Assembly: GCA_900547745.1 (NCBI GenBank)
Contig: URHT01000005.1
Location: forward strand, 1-64,000
Origin: an uncultured Eubacteriales bacterium
Lineage (GTDB): Bacteria > Bacillota > Clostridia > Oscillospirales > Oscillospiraceae
Direction: 5' to 3'
DNA: 64,000 nt
The notes below the pieces were generated by a model. That model had not been told where the DNA came from, did not search any database, and worked only from the letters and a program-made list of their open reading frames with translations. A program made the translations under genes and the position numbers. Each line of letters opens with the position of its first letter. Within the stretch, counting starts at the first letter, position 1. This document shows positions 27,539-36,055 of this stretch, piece after piece.

Positions 27539-27570
27539 GGATCAAATTCTCCTATACGAACCGTATAAAC

Positions 27571-27598
27571 TCTATAAAATACTACGATACGCTATCAA
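27571..27598 (-). promoter_or_regulatory. Likely promoter of mscL-rsmG-minD-mgsA, with a dyad
   Basis: On the minus strand TTGATA (27598-27593) and TATAGA (27576-27571) are 16 bases apart, between serS and mscL. Just downstream, TATACG-AAC-CGTATA (27553-27567) is a perfect 6-bp inverted repeat immediately before the ribosome site, which could be an operator or a start-region hairpin. Confidence 0.5.
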
Positions 27599-27606
27599 GG
27601 CTCTGC

Positions 27607-28929
27607 TCAGTGCAGCGGCACCAGACGTTCCTTGCCGCCCATGTAGGGGCGCAGGGCCTCCGGTACCAGCACGGAGCCGTCCGCCTGCAAATTGTTCTCC
27701 AGGAAGGCGATGAGCATGCGGGGCGGCGCCACCACGGTGTTGTTCAGCGTGTGGCACAGCTGCATTTTGCCGCCGGCGTCCTTGTAGCGGATCTTCAGGC
27801 GGCGGGCCTGCGCGTCGCCCAGATTGGAGCAGGAGCAGACCTCGAAATACTTCTGCTGACGGGGCGACCATGCCTCGATGTCGCAGGACTTGCACTTCAG
27901 GTCGGCCAGATCGCCGGAGCAGCACTCCAGCTGCCGCACGGGGATATCCAGTGAGCGGAACAGCTCCACGCTGTACTGCCACATCTGCTCGTACCATTTT
28001 TTGGAATCCTCCGGCTTGCAGACCACGATCATCTCCTGCTTCTCGAACTGATGGATGCGGTAGACGCCGCGCTCCTCGATGCCGTGGGCGCCCTTTTCCT
28101 TGCGGAAGCAGGGTGAGTAGGAGGTCAGGGTCTGGGGCAGCTTGTCCTCCGGGATGATCTGGTCGATGAATTTGCCGATCATGGAGTGCTCGCTGGTGCC
28201 GATGAGGTAGAGATCCTCGCCCTCGAGCTTGTACATCATAGCGTCCATGTCCGTCTGACTCATGACGCCCTCCACCACGTTGCCGTGGATCATAAACGGG
28301 GGGATGCAGTAGGTAAAGCCCTTGCCGATCATGAAGTCCCGGGCGTAGGCCAGCACGGCCTCGTGGAGACGGGCGATATCGCCCAGCAGGTAGTAGAAGC
28401 CGCTGCCGGACACGCGGGCCGCGGCGTCCATGTCGATACCGTTGAAGCGCTCCATGATGTCGGTGTGGTAGGGGATGTCAAAGTCCGGGGTCTTGGGCTC
28501 GCCGAAGCGCTGCACCTCCACGTTGCAGCTGTCGTCCGGGCCGATGGGCACGGAGGGGTCGATCATTTGGGGAATTACCAGCATGATCTTGTTCAGGGCC
28601 GCCTCGGCCTGCTCCTTCTTGGCCTCCAGCTGGGCCATGCGTTCGGCATCGGCCTTGACGGCGGCGTTGTTGGCGTCGATCTCCATCTGAATGGCGGATC
28701 TTTCGGTCTCGTCGGTGCATTTTTTCAGCTTGCCGAACAGGGGGCCGTTGGCCTTGGACAGCTTGTTGCGCTCGGCCTTCAGCGCCTCACCGTCGGCAAT
28801 GGCCTGACGGCGCTCGGCGTCCAGCGCAATGGCCTCATCTACCAGAGGCAGCTTGGCGTTCTGAAACTTCTTGCGGATGTTTTCTTTAACAGCCTCCGGG
28901 TTTTCCCGGACAAATTTGATATCCAGCAT
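27607..28929 (-). CDS. serS: Seryl-tRNA synthetase
   Basis: SerRS charges tRNA-Ser and tRNA-Sec. The 440-residue protein has the N-terminal antiparallel coiled-coil arm (about 30-100, rich in Lys, Glu and Ala), class II motif 2 (SPCFRKEKGAHGIEERGVYRIHQF) and motif 3 region (NTVVAPPRMLIAFLEN). The start follows GAGGTAAAAAC. The C-terminal half is somewhat divergent from E. coli (CKSCDIEAW instead of YDLEVW-type context) but complete. A parS site lies 24 bases upstream. Confidence 0.96.
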   Translation of the reverse strand: MLDIKFVRENPEAVKENIRKKFQNAKLPLVDEAIALDAERRQAIADGEALKAERNKLSKANGPLFGKLKKCTDETERSAIQMEIDANNAAVKADAERMAQLEAKKEQAEAALNKIMLVIPQMIDPSVPIGPDDSCNVEVQRFGEPKTPDFDIPYHTDIMERFNGIDMDAAARVSGSGFYYLLGDIARLHEAVLAYARDFMIGKGFTYCIPPFMIHGNVVEGVMSQTDMDAMMYKLEGEDLYLIGTSEHSMIGKFIDQIIPEDKLPQTLTSYSPCFRKEKGAHGIEERGVYRIHQFEKQEMIVVCKPEDSKKWYEQMWQYSVELFRSLDIPVRQLECCSGDLADLKCKSCDIEAWSPRQQKYFEVCSCSNLGDAQARRLKIRYKDAGGKMQLCHTLNNTVVAPPRMLIAFLENNLQADGSVLVPEALRPYMGGKERLVPLH

Positions 28930-28952
28930 TGTTTTTACCTCGTTCTTCTGAA

Positions 28953-28968
28953 TGTTTCACGTGAAACA
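28953..28968. other. parS centromere-like site 1
   Basis: TGTTTCACGTGAAACA, a perfect 16-bp palindrome that matches the conserved bacterial parS sequence, in the spacer between parB and serS. ParB binds here and spreads or slides along DNA. Confidence 0.95.
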
Positions 28969-28971
28969 GCG

Positions 28972-29838
28972 TTATTTCTTTCTGATAGTGTGGAGCGCGT
29001 CCAGCAGATCGTTGAGATCGTCCGTGCCGTAGTATTCCAGCTCGATGCGGCCCTTTTTGCGGCCGGTGACGATGCGGCAGACCCGGCCCAGACGTTCCCC
29101 CAGCTCCTTGGCGGCTTCCTCGGCGTAGTTGACGGTCAGCGGGTCTTTTGCCGGCTTTTCCGGCGCCTCTGCCAGCAGCTTCTTGGTCAGCAGCTCCGTC
29201 TGCCGCACGGATAGATCATTTTTCAGCACGGCGGCGGCGGCTGTCTCCTGCTGCTTGGCGGGGAGGGGGAGCAGCGCTCTGGCGTGGCCGCCGGACAGGC
29301 GTCCGTCCTCCACCATGGCCCGCACCGGCTCGCACAGGTTCAGCAGCCGCATGGCGTTGGCCACGGCGGGGCGGGACTTGCCCACCCGCTTGGCTGTCTC
29401 CTCCTGCGTCATGCCGTACTGCTCCATCAGAACCTTGTAGCCCTCGGCCTCCTCGATGGGATTCAGATCCTCCCGCTGGAGGTTCTCAATCATGGCCAGC
29501 TCCATGGCCTTGCGGTCGTCAGCTTCGATGACCACGGCGGGCACCTGCGTCAGTCCGGCCATACGGGCGGCACGCCAGCGCCGCTCACCGGCGATGATCT
29601 GATAGTACCCGGATTGCAGCTTCCGCACCGTCAGCGGCTGGATGATGCCGTGCTGACGAATGGAATCAGCCAAATCGGCCAGCGCGTCGGGGTCGAACAG
29701 CTTGCGGGGCTGCGCGGCACAGGATTCCACCTGGCTGATGGGCAGCATCAGACTGCTCTTTTCATCGTTCAACTCCATCATGTCGTCGCCCATCAGAGCG
29801 CCGAGGCCCTTGCCTAAACCCTTGGATGTTCCTGCCAT
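28972..29838 (-). CDS. parB: Chromosome partitioning protein ParB (Spo0J)
   Basis: ParB is a CTP-dependent clamp loaded at parS. The 288-residue protein has the N-terminal nuclease-like CTP domain (ISQVESCAAQPRK then GERRWRAARMAGL, the GERRxRA motif of CTP binding), the middle HTH (MTQEETAKRVGKSRPAVANAMRLL) and a C-terminal dimerisation segment. ATG 29838 follows AAGGAG. It is directly downstream of parA, and three parS sites lie within 1.8 kb. Confidence 0.95.
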   Translation of the reverse strand: MAGTSKGLGKGLGALMGDDMMELNDEKSSLMLPISQVESCAAQPRKLFDPDALADLADSIRQHGIIQPLTVRKLQSGYYQIIAGERRWRAARMAGLTQVPAVVIEADDRKAMELAMIENLQREDLNPIEEAEGYKVLMEQYGMTQEETAKRVGKSRPAVANAMRLLNLCEPVRAMVEDGRLSGGHARALLPLPAKQQETAAAAVLKNDLSVRQTELLTKKLLAEAPEKPAKDPLTVNYAEEAAKELGERLGRVCRIVTGRKKGRIELEYYGTDDLNDLLDALHTIRKK

Positions 29839-29851
29839 AGTGCGTCTCCTT

Positions 29852-30607
29852 TCAGGCGTTTCGCCTCAAAAACTCGTCTGCCAGCGCGATGTAGGCATCC
29901 GCGCCCCGGCAATTCCGGTCGTAGGCGGTGATGGGCCGCCCGTGGCTGGGGGCCTCGCTGAGCCGGACGTTCCGAGGGATCACGGTGCTGTACACCTTGG
30001 CGCCGAAGAATCGCTTGACCTCCTGCGCCACCTGAATGGACAGGTTGGTGCGGCCATCGAACATAGTCAGCAGCACGCCCTCGATGTCCAACGAGGGGTT
30101 CATGCTGCGGCGCACGATGCGCACCGTGTTCATCAGGTCGCTGAGCCCCTCCAGCGCGTAATACTCGCCCTGCACCGGCACCAGCAGGCTGTTGGCGGCG
30201 CACAGTGCGTTCAGTGTCAGCAGCTCCAGCGAGGGGGGGCAGTCGATAAAGATGTAGTCGTACTGCTCCGCCACCTGCCGCAGCGCGGCCTTCAGCAGGA
30301 ACTGCCGGTTTTCCAGCTCGATCATCTCCACGCCGGCGCCAGCCAGCGCCTTGCTGCTGGGGAGCACGTCGCCATAGGGGGTGGAGACGATGGCCTTCGC
30401 CGTCTCCGTACCGTTGATGAGCACGTCGTACACGCCGTTGGACACGGACTTGTCCACGCCCATGCCGCTGGTGGCGTTGGCCTGCGGGTCGAAATCGCAC
30501 AGCAGCACCCGCTTGCCTTTGGCCTTGACGGCGGCGGCCAGATTGACACAGGTAGTGGTCTTTCCCACGCCGCCCTTCTGATTGACGATGGCAATGATCT
30601 TTGACAC
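29852..30607 (-). CDS. parA: Chromosome partitioning ATPase ParA (Soj)
   Basis: ParA binds DNA as an ATP dimer and works with ParB-parS to separate origins; in Bacillus Soj also regulates DnaA. The 251-residue protein has the deviant Walker A NQKGGVGKTT (9-18), ATP-contact segment LLCDFDPQANATSG and Walker B YIFIDCPPSL. The start is GTG at 30607 with AGAGGAG at good spacing. It has its own promoter. Confidence 0.96.
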   Translation of the reverse strand: MSKIIAIVNQKGGVGKTTTCVNLAAAVKAKGKRVLLCDFDPQANATSGMGVDKSVSNGVYDVLINGTETAKAIVSTPYGDVLPSSKALAGAGVEMIELENRQFLLKAALRQVAEQYDYIFIDCPPSLELLTLNALCAANSLLVPVQGEYYALEGLSDLMNTVRIVRRSMNPSLDIEGVLLTMFDGRTNLSIQVAQEVKRFFGAKVYSTVIPRNVRLSEAPSHGRPITAYDRNCRGADAYIALADEFLRRNA

Positions 30608-30645
30608 GGCAAACTCCTCTTTCTGTCTGATTCTGTATCTTTCTT

Positions 30646-30673
30646 AGTATACCACAAGAGTGGTCAGTTTCAA
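30646..30673 (-). promoter_or_regulatory. Promoter of parA-parB
   Basis: TTGAAA (30673-30668), 16 bases, TATACT (30651-30646). A parS site starts 25 bases upstream of the -35, so ParB binding could repress it; that is inference. Confidence 0.75.
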
Positions 30674-30698
30674 TAGAAAATTTGCAATTTGCGAAAGA

Positions 30699-30714
30699 TG
30701 TTTCACGTGAAACG
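30699..30714. other. parS site 2
   Basis: TGTTTCACGTGAAACG, one mismatch from the palindrome at the last base. It lies just upstream of the parA promoter. Confidence 0.88.
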
Positions 30715-30728
30715 TCGAAAAAATAAAA

Positions 30729-30766
30729 TTTCCTGTGGATGTTTCACGTGAAACATCCACAGGAAA
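30729..30766 (-). terminator. Perfect 38-bp palindrome: parS site 3 inside the amylase terminator
   Basis: The parS core TGTTTCACGTGAAACA (30740-30755) is extended symmetrically by 11 bases on each side, giving a perfect inverted repeat from 30729 to 30766. On the minus strand it starts 4 bases after the amylase stop and is followed by TTTTATTTTTT, so the RNA would form a 15- to 17-bp hairpin with a U tract. It therefore reads both as a parS site in DNA and as an intrinsic terminator in RNA. Confidence 0.85.
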
Positions 30767-30770
30767 AACA

Positions 30771-32612
30771 CTATGACAGCAAAATTACACCGTCCAGCGG
30801 CGGCAGAGTCAGCTGCACCTGCCCCTTCTGCACCAGAAACTGCTGACCGGTGACGCCGTCGCGGCACAGCGGGCCGTCCCAGTCCAGCGCCAGCGTCAAT
30901 ACCTGCGTGCCGGCGTTCATCACCGTTACCGTGCGCTCATCGCCGCAGCGGCGCTCTATGACCAGTCCACCGCCCTGCGCGTACAGGTAGCGGATATCGC
31001 CCCGCCGCAGGGAAGGGCGCTGTGAGCGCAGCTGTCCCAGCTGCCGGAAGAACGCCAGCAGCGCCTCATCCTCCTGCCCCCAAGGGTATGTGCCGCGATT
31101 CAGAGGGTCTTCGAAGCCCTGCATCCCGGCCTCGTCGCCGTAATAGAGAGTAGGGGAGCCCGGGAAGGTATATAGAAGCATCCCGGCCAGCCGCAGTTTT
31201 CTCCGGCCTCGCGTCAGCTCGTCGGGAGAGAGACGGTACGCCGCCCGGGCGGGCTTATCCTCCGGCGTCTGTGCCGTGCCCAGCAGCGTCAGGATGCGGG
31301 CGGTGTCGTGGGTGCCCAGAAAGTTCATGGCTCCGTAGAACGCGGCAGGGGGGTAGTTTTCTCGGATGGTCTCCATGGTGTCGCGAAACGCGGCGGCATC
31401 CCCGCCGCCCAGCCATGCCAGCAGCGCCGTCCGGAAGGGGTAGTTCATCAGACCGTGCGTCTCCCGGCCCAGCAGATAGCGGCGGCGGCGGGAGTAGGCG
31501 ATCTTGTTGCTGCCGTCCTCCCACACCTCGCCCAACAGGTAGGCATCGGCTTTTTCCTGCTCTATGGCGGTGCGGATGGCGGCGATGAAATCGTCTGGCA
31601 GCTCGTCGGCCACGTCCAGACGCCAGCCGTCGGCTCCCAGCCGCAGCCAGCGCCGCACCACGGAATCCTTGTCGGAAATGATGAACCGCCGGTAGTCCGG
31701 CTGCTCCTCGTTGACCGCCGGCAGCGTATGTACGCCCCACCACGCATCGTAGTCCGTGGGCCACGGATGGAAGCTGTACCAGCTGAAGTAGGGGGAGTCG
31801 GTGCTCTGGGCCGCGCCCAGCTCCGGGTAGAAGCCATCGGCGTTGAAGTAGCGGCTGTTGGAGCCGGTGTGGTTGAACACGCCGTCCAGAATGACGCGGA
31901 TGCCCCGGGCGTGGGCCTCCCGGCACAGGGTACGGAAATCCGCCTCCGTGCCCAGCAGGGGGTCAACAGCCCGGTAATCCGCCGTGTTGTAGCGGTGGTT
32001 GCTGTCGGACTCAAAAATGGGGTTGAGATACAGCGTGCTGACCGACAAGCTCTTGAGATAGTCCAGCTTTTCGGTGATGCCCGCCAGCGAGCCGCCGAAA
32101 AAGTCGCGGTTGGTGATCTGTCCGTTTTCGTCTGGCAGGAACACCGGCTGGTCGCCCCAGTCATCGTGTACCCAGCGCCGCCCCACCATGCCGGTGACAT
32201 CCGGCACGGAGGTGCGGCGGAAACGGTCTGGAAAAATCTGGTATGTCACGCCTTCACCGAACCAAGCGGGGGTGGGGGAGTCCTCGTACACCGTCAGCTG
32301 CCAGCAGGCCAGCGCGTCCTGCGCGCACCAGCCGTTTTTTCCCAGACAGACGGTGCTGCCGTCGCCCCGGGTGAACCGGAAGCCGTACCAGCACAGCTCC
32401 GGCGCGTCCGGCGCGGTGTAGACGCCGGAGAAGCCGCCCTCCGCCGGGGGCAGGGGCACGGCCTCGTCCGCACCGGCGAACTCCCGGTGTACCAGCAGCT
32501 CGCAGGCGTAGTACGTCTCGTCCCGCAGGGTAAAGGTTACCGGTGCGCCGCACTTGGCCGCGCCGAAGGGTGTTTTGCAGGAGCTGTCCTGCGGATCAAA
32601 AACAGGGATCAT
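30771..32612 (-). CDS. GH13 alpha-amylase/neopullulanase-type enzyme
   Basis: The 613-residue protein has no signal peptide, so it should act on internal or imported maltodextrins. An N-terminal CBM34-like domain (about 15-105) is followed by the GH13 barrel with the conserved regions DGVFNHTG, DGWRLDVADE (nucleophile Asp), LLGEVWED (acid Glu) and GTHDTARI (third Asp). GVTYQIFPDRFR and the CBM34 part are typical of neopullulanase or cyclomaltodextrinase. ATG 32612 follows AGAGGAA. It is the odd carbohydrate gene at the end of a cell-wall operon and ends at a parS palindrome. Confidence 0.92.
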   Translation of the reverse strand: MIPVFDPQDSSCKTPFGAAKCGAPVTFTLRDETYYACELLVHREFAGADEAVPLPPAEGGFSGVYTAPDAPELCWYGFRFTRGDGSTVCLGKNGWCAQDALACWQLTVYEDSPTPAWFGEGVTYQIFPDRFRRTSVPDVTGMVGRRWVHDDWGDQPVFLPDENGQITNRDFFGGSLAGITEKLDYLKSLSVSTLYLNPIFESDSNHRYNTADYRAVDPLLGTEADFRTLCREAHARGIRVILDGVFNHTGSNSRYFNADGFYPELGAAQSTDSPYFSWYSFHPWPTDYDAWWGVHTLPAVNEEQPDYRRFIISDKDSVVRRWLRLGADGWRLDVADELPDDFIAAIRTAIEQEKADAYLLGEVWEDGSNKIAYSRRRRYLLGRETHGLMNYPFRTALLAWLGGGDAAAFRDTMETIRENYPPAAFYGAMNFLGTHDTARILTLLGTAQTPEDKPARAAYRLSPDELTRGRRKLRLAGMLLYTFPGSPTLYYGDEAGMQGFEDPLNRGTYPWGQEDEALLAFFRQLGQLRSQRPSLRRGDIRYLYAQGGGLVIERRCGDERTVTVMNAGTQVLTLALDWDGPLCRDGVTGQQFLVQKGQVQLTLPPLDGVILLS

Positions 32613-32626
32613 AGATAGGGTTCCTC

Positions 32627-34657
32627 TCACTTCAAAAGGGTGTTCTCGCCGATGGCGGCGCCATCGTCCGTGTGGCTGAACCAGGAGTTGATGATCTCCA
32701 CGGCGGCGGTGGCCAGCGCCGCGCCGCTGCCGCCCTTTTCGATGACGATGGCCACGGCGATCTCCGGATCCTCATAGGGGGCGTAGGCCACGAACACGCC
32801 GTTGGCGATATCGGTGCCCACCTGCGCCGAGCCGGTCTTGGCGCCGGCGGAAACCACGCAGTCCTGGAAGGCGAAGGCCACACCGCCGGAGACGGTCAGC
32901 TCGTGCATGCCCTTTGTCACGGCCTCTACCGTGGAGCCGGACATTTCGACCGTGTTCAGCGGCTCATCGTCGTAGACGTACAGCAGCCGGGAGTTATCGT
33001 ACTCCTTGACGTTTTTCAGCAGATGGGCCTGATAGTGCTCGCCGCCGCCCACCAGCGTGGCGATGTAGTTGGCCAGCTGCAGGGGGGTGAACAGGTTGTA
33101 GGACTGTCCGATGGCGGCGGTAATGGTCTGGCCGTCCGTCCACTCCCGGTTGTGGCTGTCCGCCCACTCCGGGGAGGCCAGCACGCCGCTGGAGTCGCCG
33201 ATCTCAATGCCGGTGGACTGCCCCAGACCGAACTGGGAGGCGTAGCTGTCCAGCGTGCGGATACCGGTGAGCCGCCCCACCTCATAGAAGAAGTAGTTGC
33301 AGGATACGGTGATGGCCTGCGTCACGTTGATGCGCCCGTGGGTGGAGCCGCCCTGCCGGTAGACCCAGCACATGGGCTGTGGGTCGCGGTAATAGGTGTA
33401 GATACCGCGATCCTGAATGATGGAGGACGGCGTGATGATGCCGCTCTCCAGCGCCGCCACGGCGGTACACATCTTGAAGGTGGAGCCGGGGGCGTAGGTG
33501 CCCTGCGTGGCCCGGTTGAACATGGGTAGCCGCTCGTCGGCCACCAGATCCTCGTAGTCCTCATTGAACGTGGACAGATCGTAGGTGGGGTAGCTGGCCA
33601 GCGCCAGCACCTCGCCGCTGCCCACGCTGACCACAGCGGCCGCGCCGCCGCGCTCGTTGCTGTCCTCGTCGATCATGCCGGTAATCGTCTGGGCCAGCGC
33701 CCGCTCCACATCGGCCTGCAGGTCGATGTCCAGCGTCAGCGCCACGGTGCCGCCGGGCTGCGGCTCCCGTGTGTACAGCTCGCCGGTGAGCTTGCCGTCC
33801 TCGTCGGTGGTGATGAGCCGCCGGCCGTCCGTGCCCCGCAGGTACTCCTCGAAGGCCTTCTCCACGCCGTCCTTGCCCACAAGGTCGTTCATGGAGTACC
33901 CCTTGTCGGCGTAGCCCACATAGCCGGTCTTTTCGTTGCTGCTCCACTCCTCCTGCCAGATGGGCCCGATGGTGCCCAGAATGTGAGCCGCCAGCGTGGT
34001 GTTGTACACCCGTGCGGAGGCGGTGCGGATGCTGACGCCCTCGTACCGCCCGTCGGTGATGAGGCTCAGCACCTCCGAGGAAACGTCCTCGGCAAACGTA
34101 TAGCTGTCGCGGCTGTGCAGCTCGTACCGCACGCCGATGACCAGCCGCGCATCCTTCTCCGACAGGCTCTCGTCGACATGGTACAGCGCCCGCATCTCCG
34201 CGATCAGCTGCCGTCCGGCGGCGGTGGCGGTCAGCTTGTTCTTCTCCAGATATTGGGTAAAGCTCTCTGACCGGTCGTTGGTGTAGCGGAGGAAGCTGCC
34301 GGTCTGTGCAATGGGCAGCGTGTCGTTCCACGCGGTGCCCGTCTCCTGACACAGGCGGATGAGCCGCAGGATGGCGTCGTTCAGCGAAGCGTCGTCGGTA
34401 AAGCCGCTGCGATCGAACACCAGTGTGTAGGCCAGCCGGTTGGACACCAGCACCTTGCCGTTGCGGTCGGTGATGATGCCGCGGGAGGCGGGTACCACCT
34501 CGCTGGTGGCGTTGCTGGAGATGGAGCGGGCGCGGTTCTCGCTGCCGTGGAGGATCTGGGCGTCGTACAGCACCGCGCCGAACAGCAGCAGGAACGCGCC
34601 GAAAACGCCCAGCAGGATCATGACCCGCCGCTTGGCGGGATGGGGGTTCTTCATCAT
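32627..34657 (-). CDS. Class B penicillin-binding protein 2 (elongation transpeptidase)
   Basis: PBP2 (MrdA type) crosslinks peptidoglycan in the elongasome. The 676-residue protein has one N-terminal membrane helix (about 11-32), a pedestal/dimerisation domain (VVPASRGIITDRNGKVL) and the transpeptidase domain with S392-T-F-K, SCN (TVSCNYFFYEVG) and KTGSA near residue 625. Its neighbours mreD, mreC and maf fit the mreCD-mrdA-type operon, though mreB and rodA are absent here. ATG 34657 follows AAGGAGA. Confidence 0.94.
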   Translation of the reverse strand: MMKNPHPAKRRVMILLGVFGAFLLLFGAVLYDAQILHGSENRARSISSNATSEVVPASRGIITDRNGKVLVSNRLAYTLVFDRSGFTDDASLNDAILRLIRLCQETGTAWNDTLPIAQTGSFLRYTNDRSESFTQYLEKNKLTATAAGRQLIAEMRALYHVDESLSEKDARLVIGVRYELHSRDSYTFAEDVSSEVLSLITDGRYEGVSIRTASARVYNTTLAAHILGTIGPIWQEEWSSNEKTGYVGYADKGYSMNDLVGKDGVEKAFEEYLRGTDGRRLITTDEDGKLTGELYTREPQPGGTVALTLDIDLQADVERALAQTITGMIDEDSNERGGAAAVVSVGSGEVLALASYPTYDLSTFNEDYEDLVADERLPMFNRATQGTYAPGSTFKMCTAVAALESGIITPSSIIQDRGIYTYYRDPQPMCWVYRQGGSTHGRINVTQAITVSCNYFFYEVGRLTGIRTLDSYASQFGLGQSTGIEIGDSSGVLASPEWADSHNREWTDGQTITAAIGQSYNLFTPLQLANYIATLVGGGEHYQAHLLKNVKEYDNSRLLYVYDDEPLNTVEMSGSTVEAVTKGMHELTVSGGVAFAFQDCVVSAGAKTGSAQVGTDIANGVFVAYAPYEDPEIAVAIVIEKGGSGAALATAAVEIINSWFSHTDDGAAIGENTLLK

Positions 34658-34673
34658 GGAAAATGTCTCCTTG

Positions 34674-35183
34674 TCACTCGCCCCGGGTCAGGCGGCAGAT
34701 CCGGGAAAAGGGGAAGTGTACCAGCGGCGTTGCCGCCAGCGACAGCAGCAGCTCCTTGCCCAGCAGCATCAGTGCCGGGCCGGTGGAGATGCCCTGCTGG
34801 TACGTCAGCAGCAGGATCCGCAGAAGGCCGCACAGCAGCAGCCCCGCGGCGGACACGGCCAGCGAGCAGAACAGCCCCGCCACGATGACCTGCCCGGACA
34901 GCAGCCGCGCCAGAAACGCGCTGCCGAAAAACACCAGACAGTAGAAGCATACGAACACGCCCGTGGGCATCAGCAGGTCGCAGGCCAACCCGAAAAACAG
35001 GGCGTACAGCAGGGACTGCCCGCTGCGCTCCAGCGTCACGGGGATCAGCGCCAGCGCCGGCAGCAGGAATGGGTGTACGCCGCCGACACGGATGTACACC
35101 AGCACCATGTCCTGCACCGCCAGCAGGGCCAGCGCGCACAGTCCGTACAATATCCACTTTCGCACCATGGTGCGTCGCGTCAT
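34674..35183 (-). CDS. mreD: Rod shape-determining membrane protein MreD
   Basis: A 169-residue, strongly hydrophobic protein with about five membrane segments (for example ILYGLCALALLAVQDMVLVYI and LLYALFFGLACDLLMPTGVF). MreD works with MreC in lateral wall synthesis. The identification rests on size, topology and position between mreC and a class B PBP more than on sequence motifs. ATG 35183 has AAAGGAA. Confidence 0.85.
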   Translation of the reverse strand: MTRRTMVRKWILYGLCALALLAVQDMVLVYIRVGGVHPFLLPALALIPVTLERSGQSLLYALFFGLACDLLMPTGVFVCFYCLVFFGSAFLARLLSGQVIVAGLFCSLAVSAAGLLLCGLLRILLLTYQQGISTGPALMLLGKELLLSLAATPLVHFPFSRICRLTRGE

Positions 35184-35202
35184 AGCAGTTCCTTTCCCGC
35201 GG

Positions 35203-36042
35203 TCACTCCACCACGTCGAAATCCGTAATGATATACAGGTCGGTGAGGGCGTCCGGATCACACCGGGGCGTCAGCACCGCGTAACGGGCCAGACCGCCGT
35301 CGTCGGTGCGCACCTCCTCCACGGAGCCGATGGGCAGCCCGGAGGGGTAGTAGCCCCCCAGCCCGGAGGTCACCACCAGATCGCCCTTAATTAGAGTGGA
35401 GGAATCCGGCAGATAGCTGAGCTTCAGCTTACCCTCCGTCATCAGGGACAGGTCGCCGGCGGCGATGGCCGTCTCCTCCGTGCGGAACACCATGGCGCCC
35501 AGCTGGGATCCGGTGTCCAGTATGGTGGTGAGACGGCACCAGTTCAGACCCACCTCCGTCACCACGCCCACCAGATTGCCGTAGCAGTCCACGGCGCAGT
35601 CGCTCTCCGCCACACCGTGGCGGCTGCCCCGGTTCAGCACCAGTGTGCTCGACCAGTTGGACACGTCCCGCTGGGTGATGCGAGCCGCCTCAAACACCAG
35701 ATCAGACCGCTGCGCCCGGAGATCCAGCAGCTCCCGCAGGCGCTGGTTCTCCTCGGCGGCGGGCTGCGCCGTGCGCAGCTCCTGCCGCAGCTGGGCGTTC
35801 TCCTGCCGCAGCGCCTCGTTCTCCGCCTGCAGCTCCTCGATGCTGGCGAAATGGTCGCCAATGCCGCCGACCCACTCCACCACCGCCGAGCCCGCCGCCC
35901 GGAAGGGCGACGCGATGACGCCCAGCGCGTTGTGCAGCAGACTGGTGCCGGAGCCCAGAGCCGAGATAATGCACAGCACCACGGCAATGAGGGCGGCCCC
36001 GGCCAGCAGCCAGATACCGGTTTTCGTAAAAAATCGTTTCAT
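35203..36042 (-). CDS. mreC: Rod shape-determining protein MreC
   Basis: MreC spans the membrane once and scaffolds the elongasome from the outside. The 279-residue protein has an N-terminal membrane helix (9-30), a coiled coil (about 65-110, rich in Glu, Gln, Leu and Arg, for example ELQAENEALRQENAQLRQEL), then the beta-rich domain with NRGSRHGVAESDCAVD and VVTSGLGGYYPSGLPIGSV. It is complete and has normal length. It lies between maf and mreD. Confidence 0.94.
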   Translation of the reverse strand: MKRFFTKTGIWLLAGAALIAVVLCIISALGSGTSLLHNALGVIASPFRAAGSAVVEWVGGIGDHFASIEELQAENEALRQENAQLRQELRTAQPAAEENQRLRELLDLRAQRSDLVFEAARITQRDVSNWSSTLVLNRGSRHGVAESDCAVDCYGNLVGVVTEVGLNWCRLTTILDTGSQLGAMVFRTEETAIAAGDLSLMTEGKLKLSYLPDSSTLIKGDLVVTSGLGGYYPSGLPIGSVEEVRTDDGGLARYAVLTPRCDPDALTDLYIITDFDVVE

Positions 36043-36055
36043 CCGTTGTTTCCTC

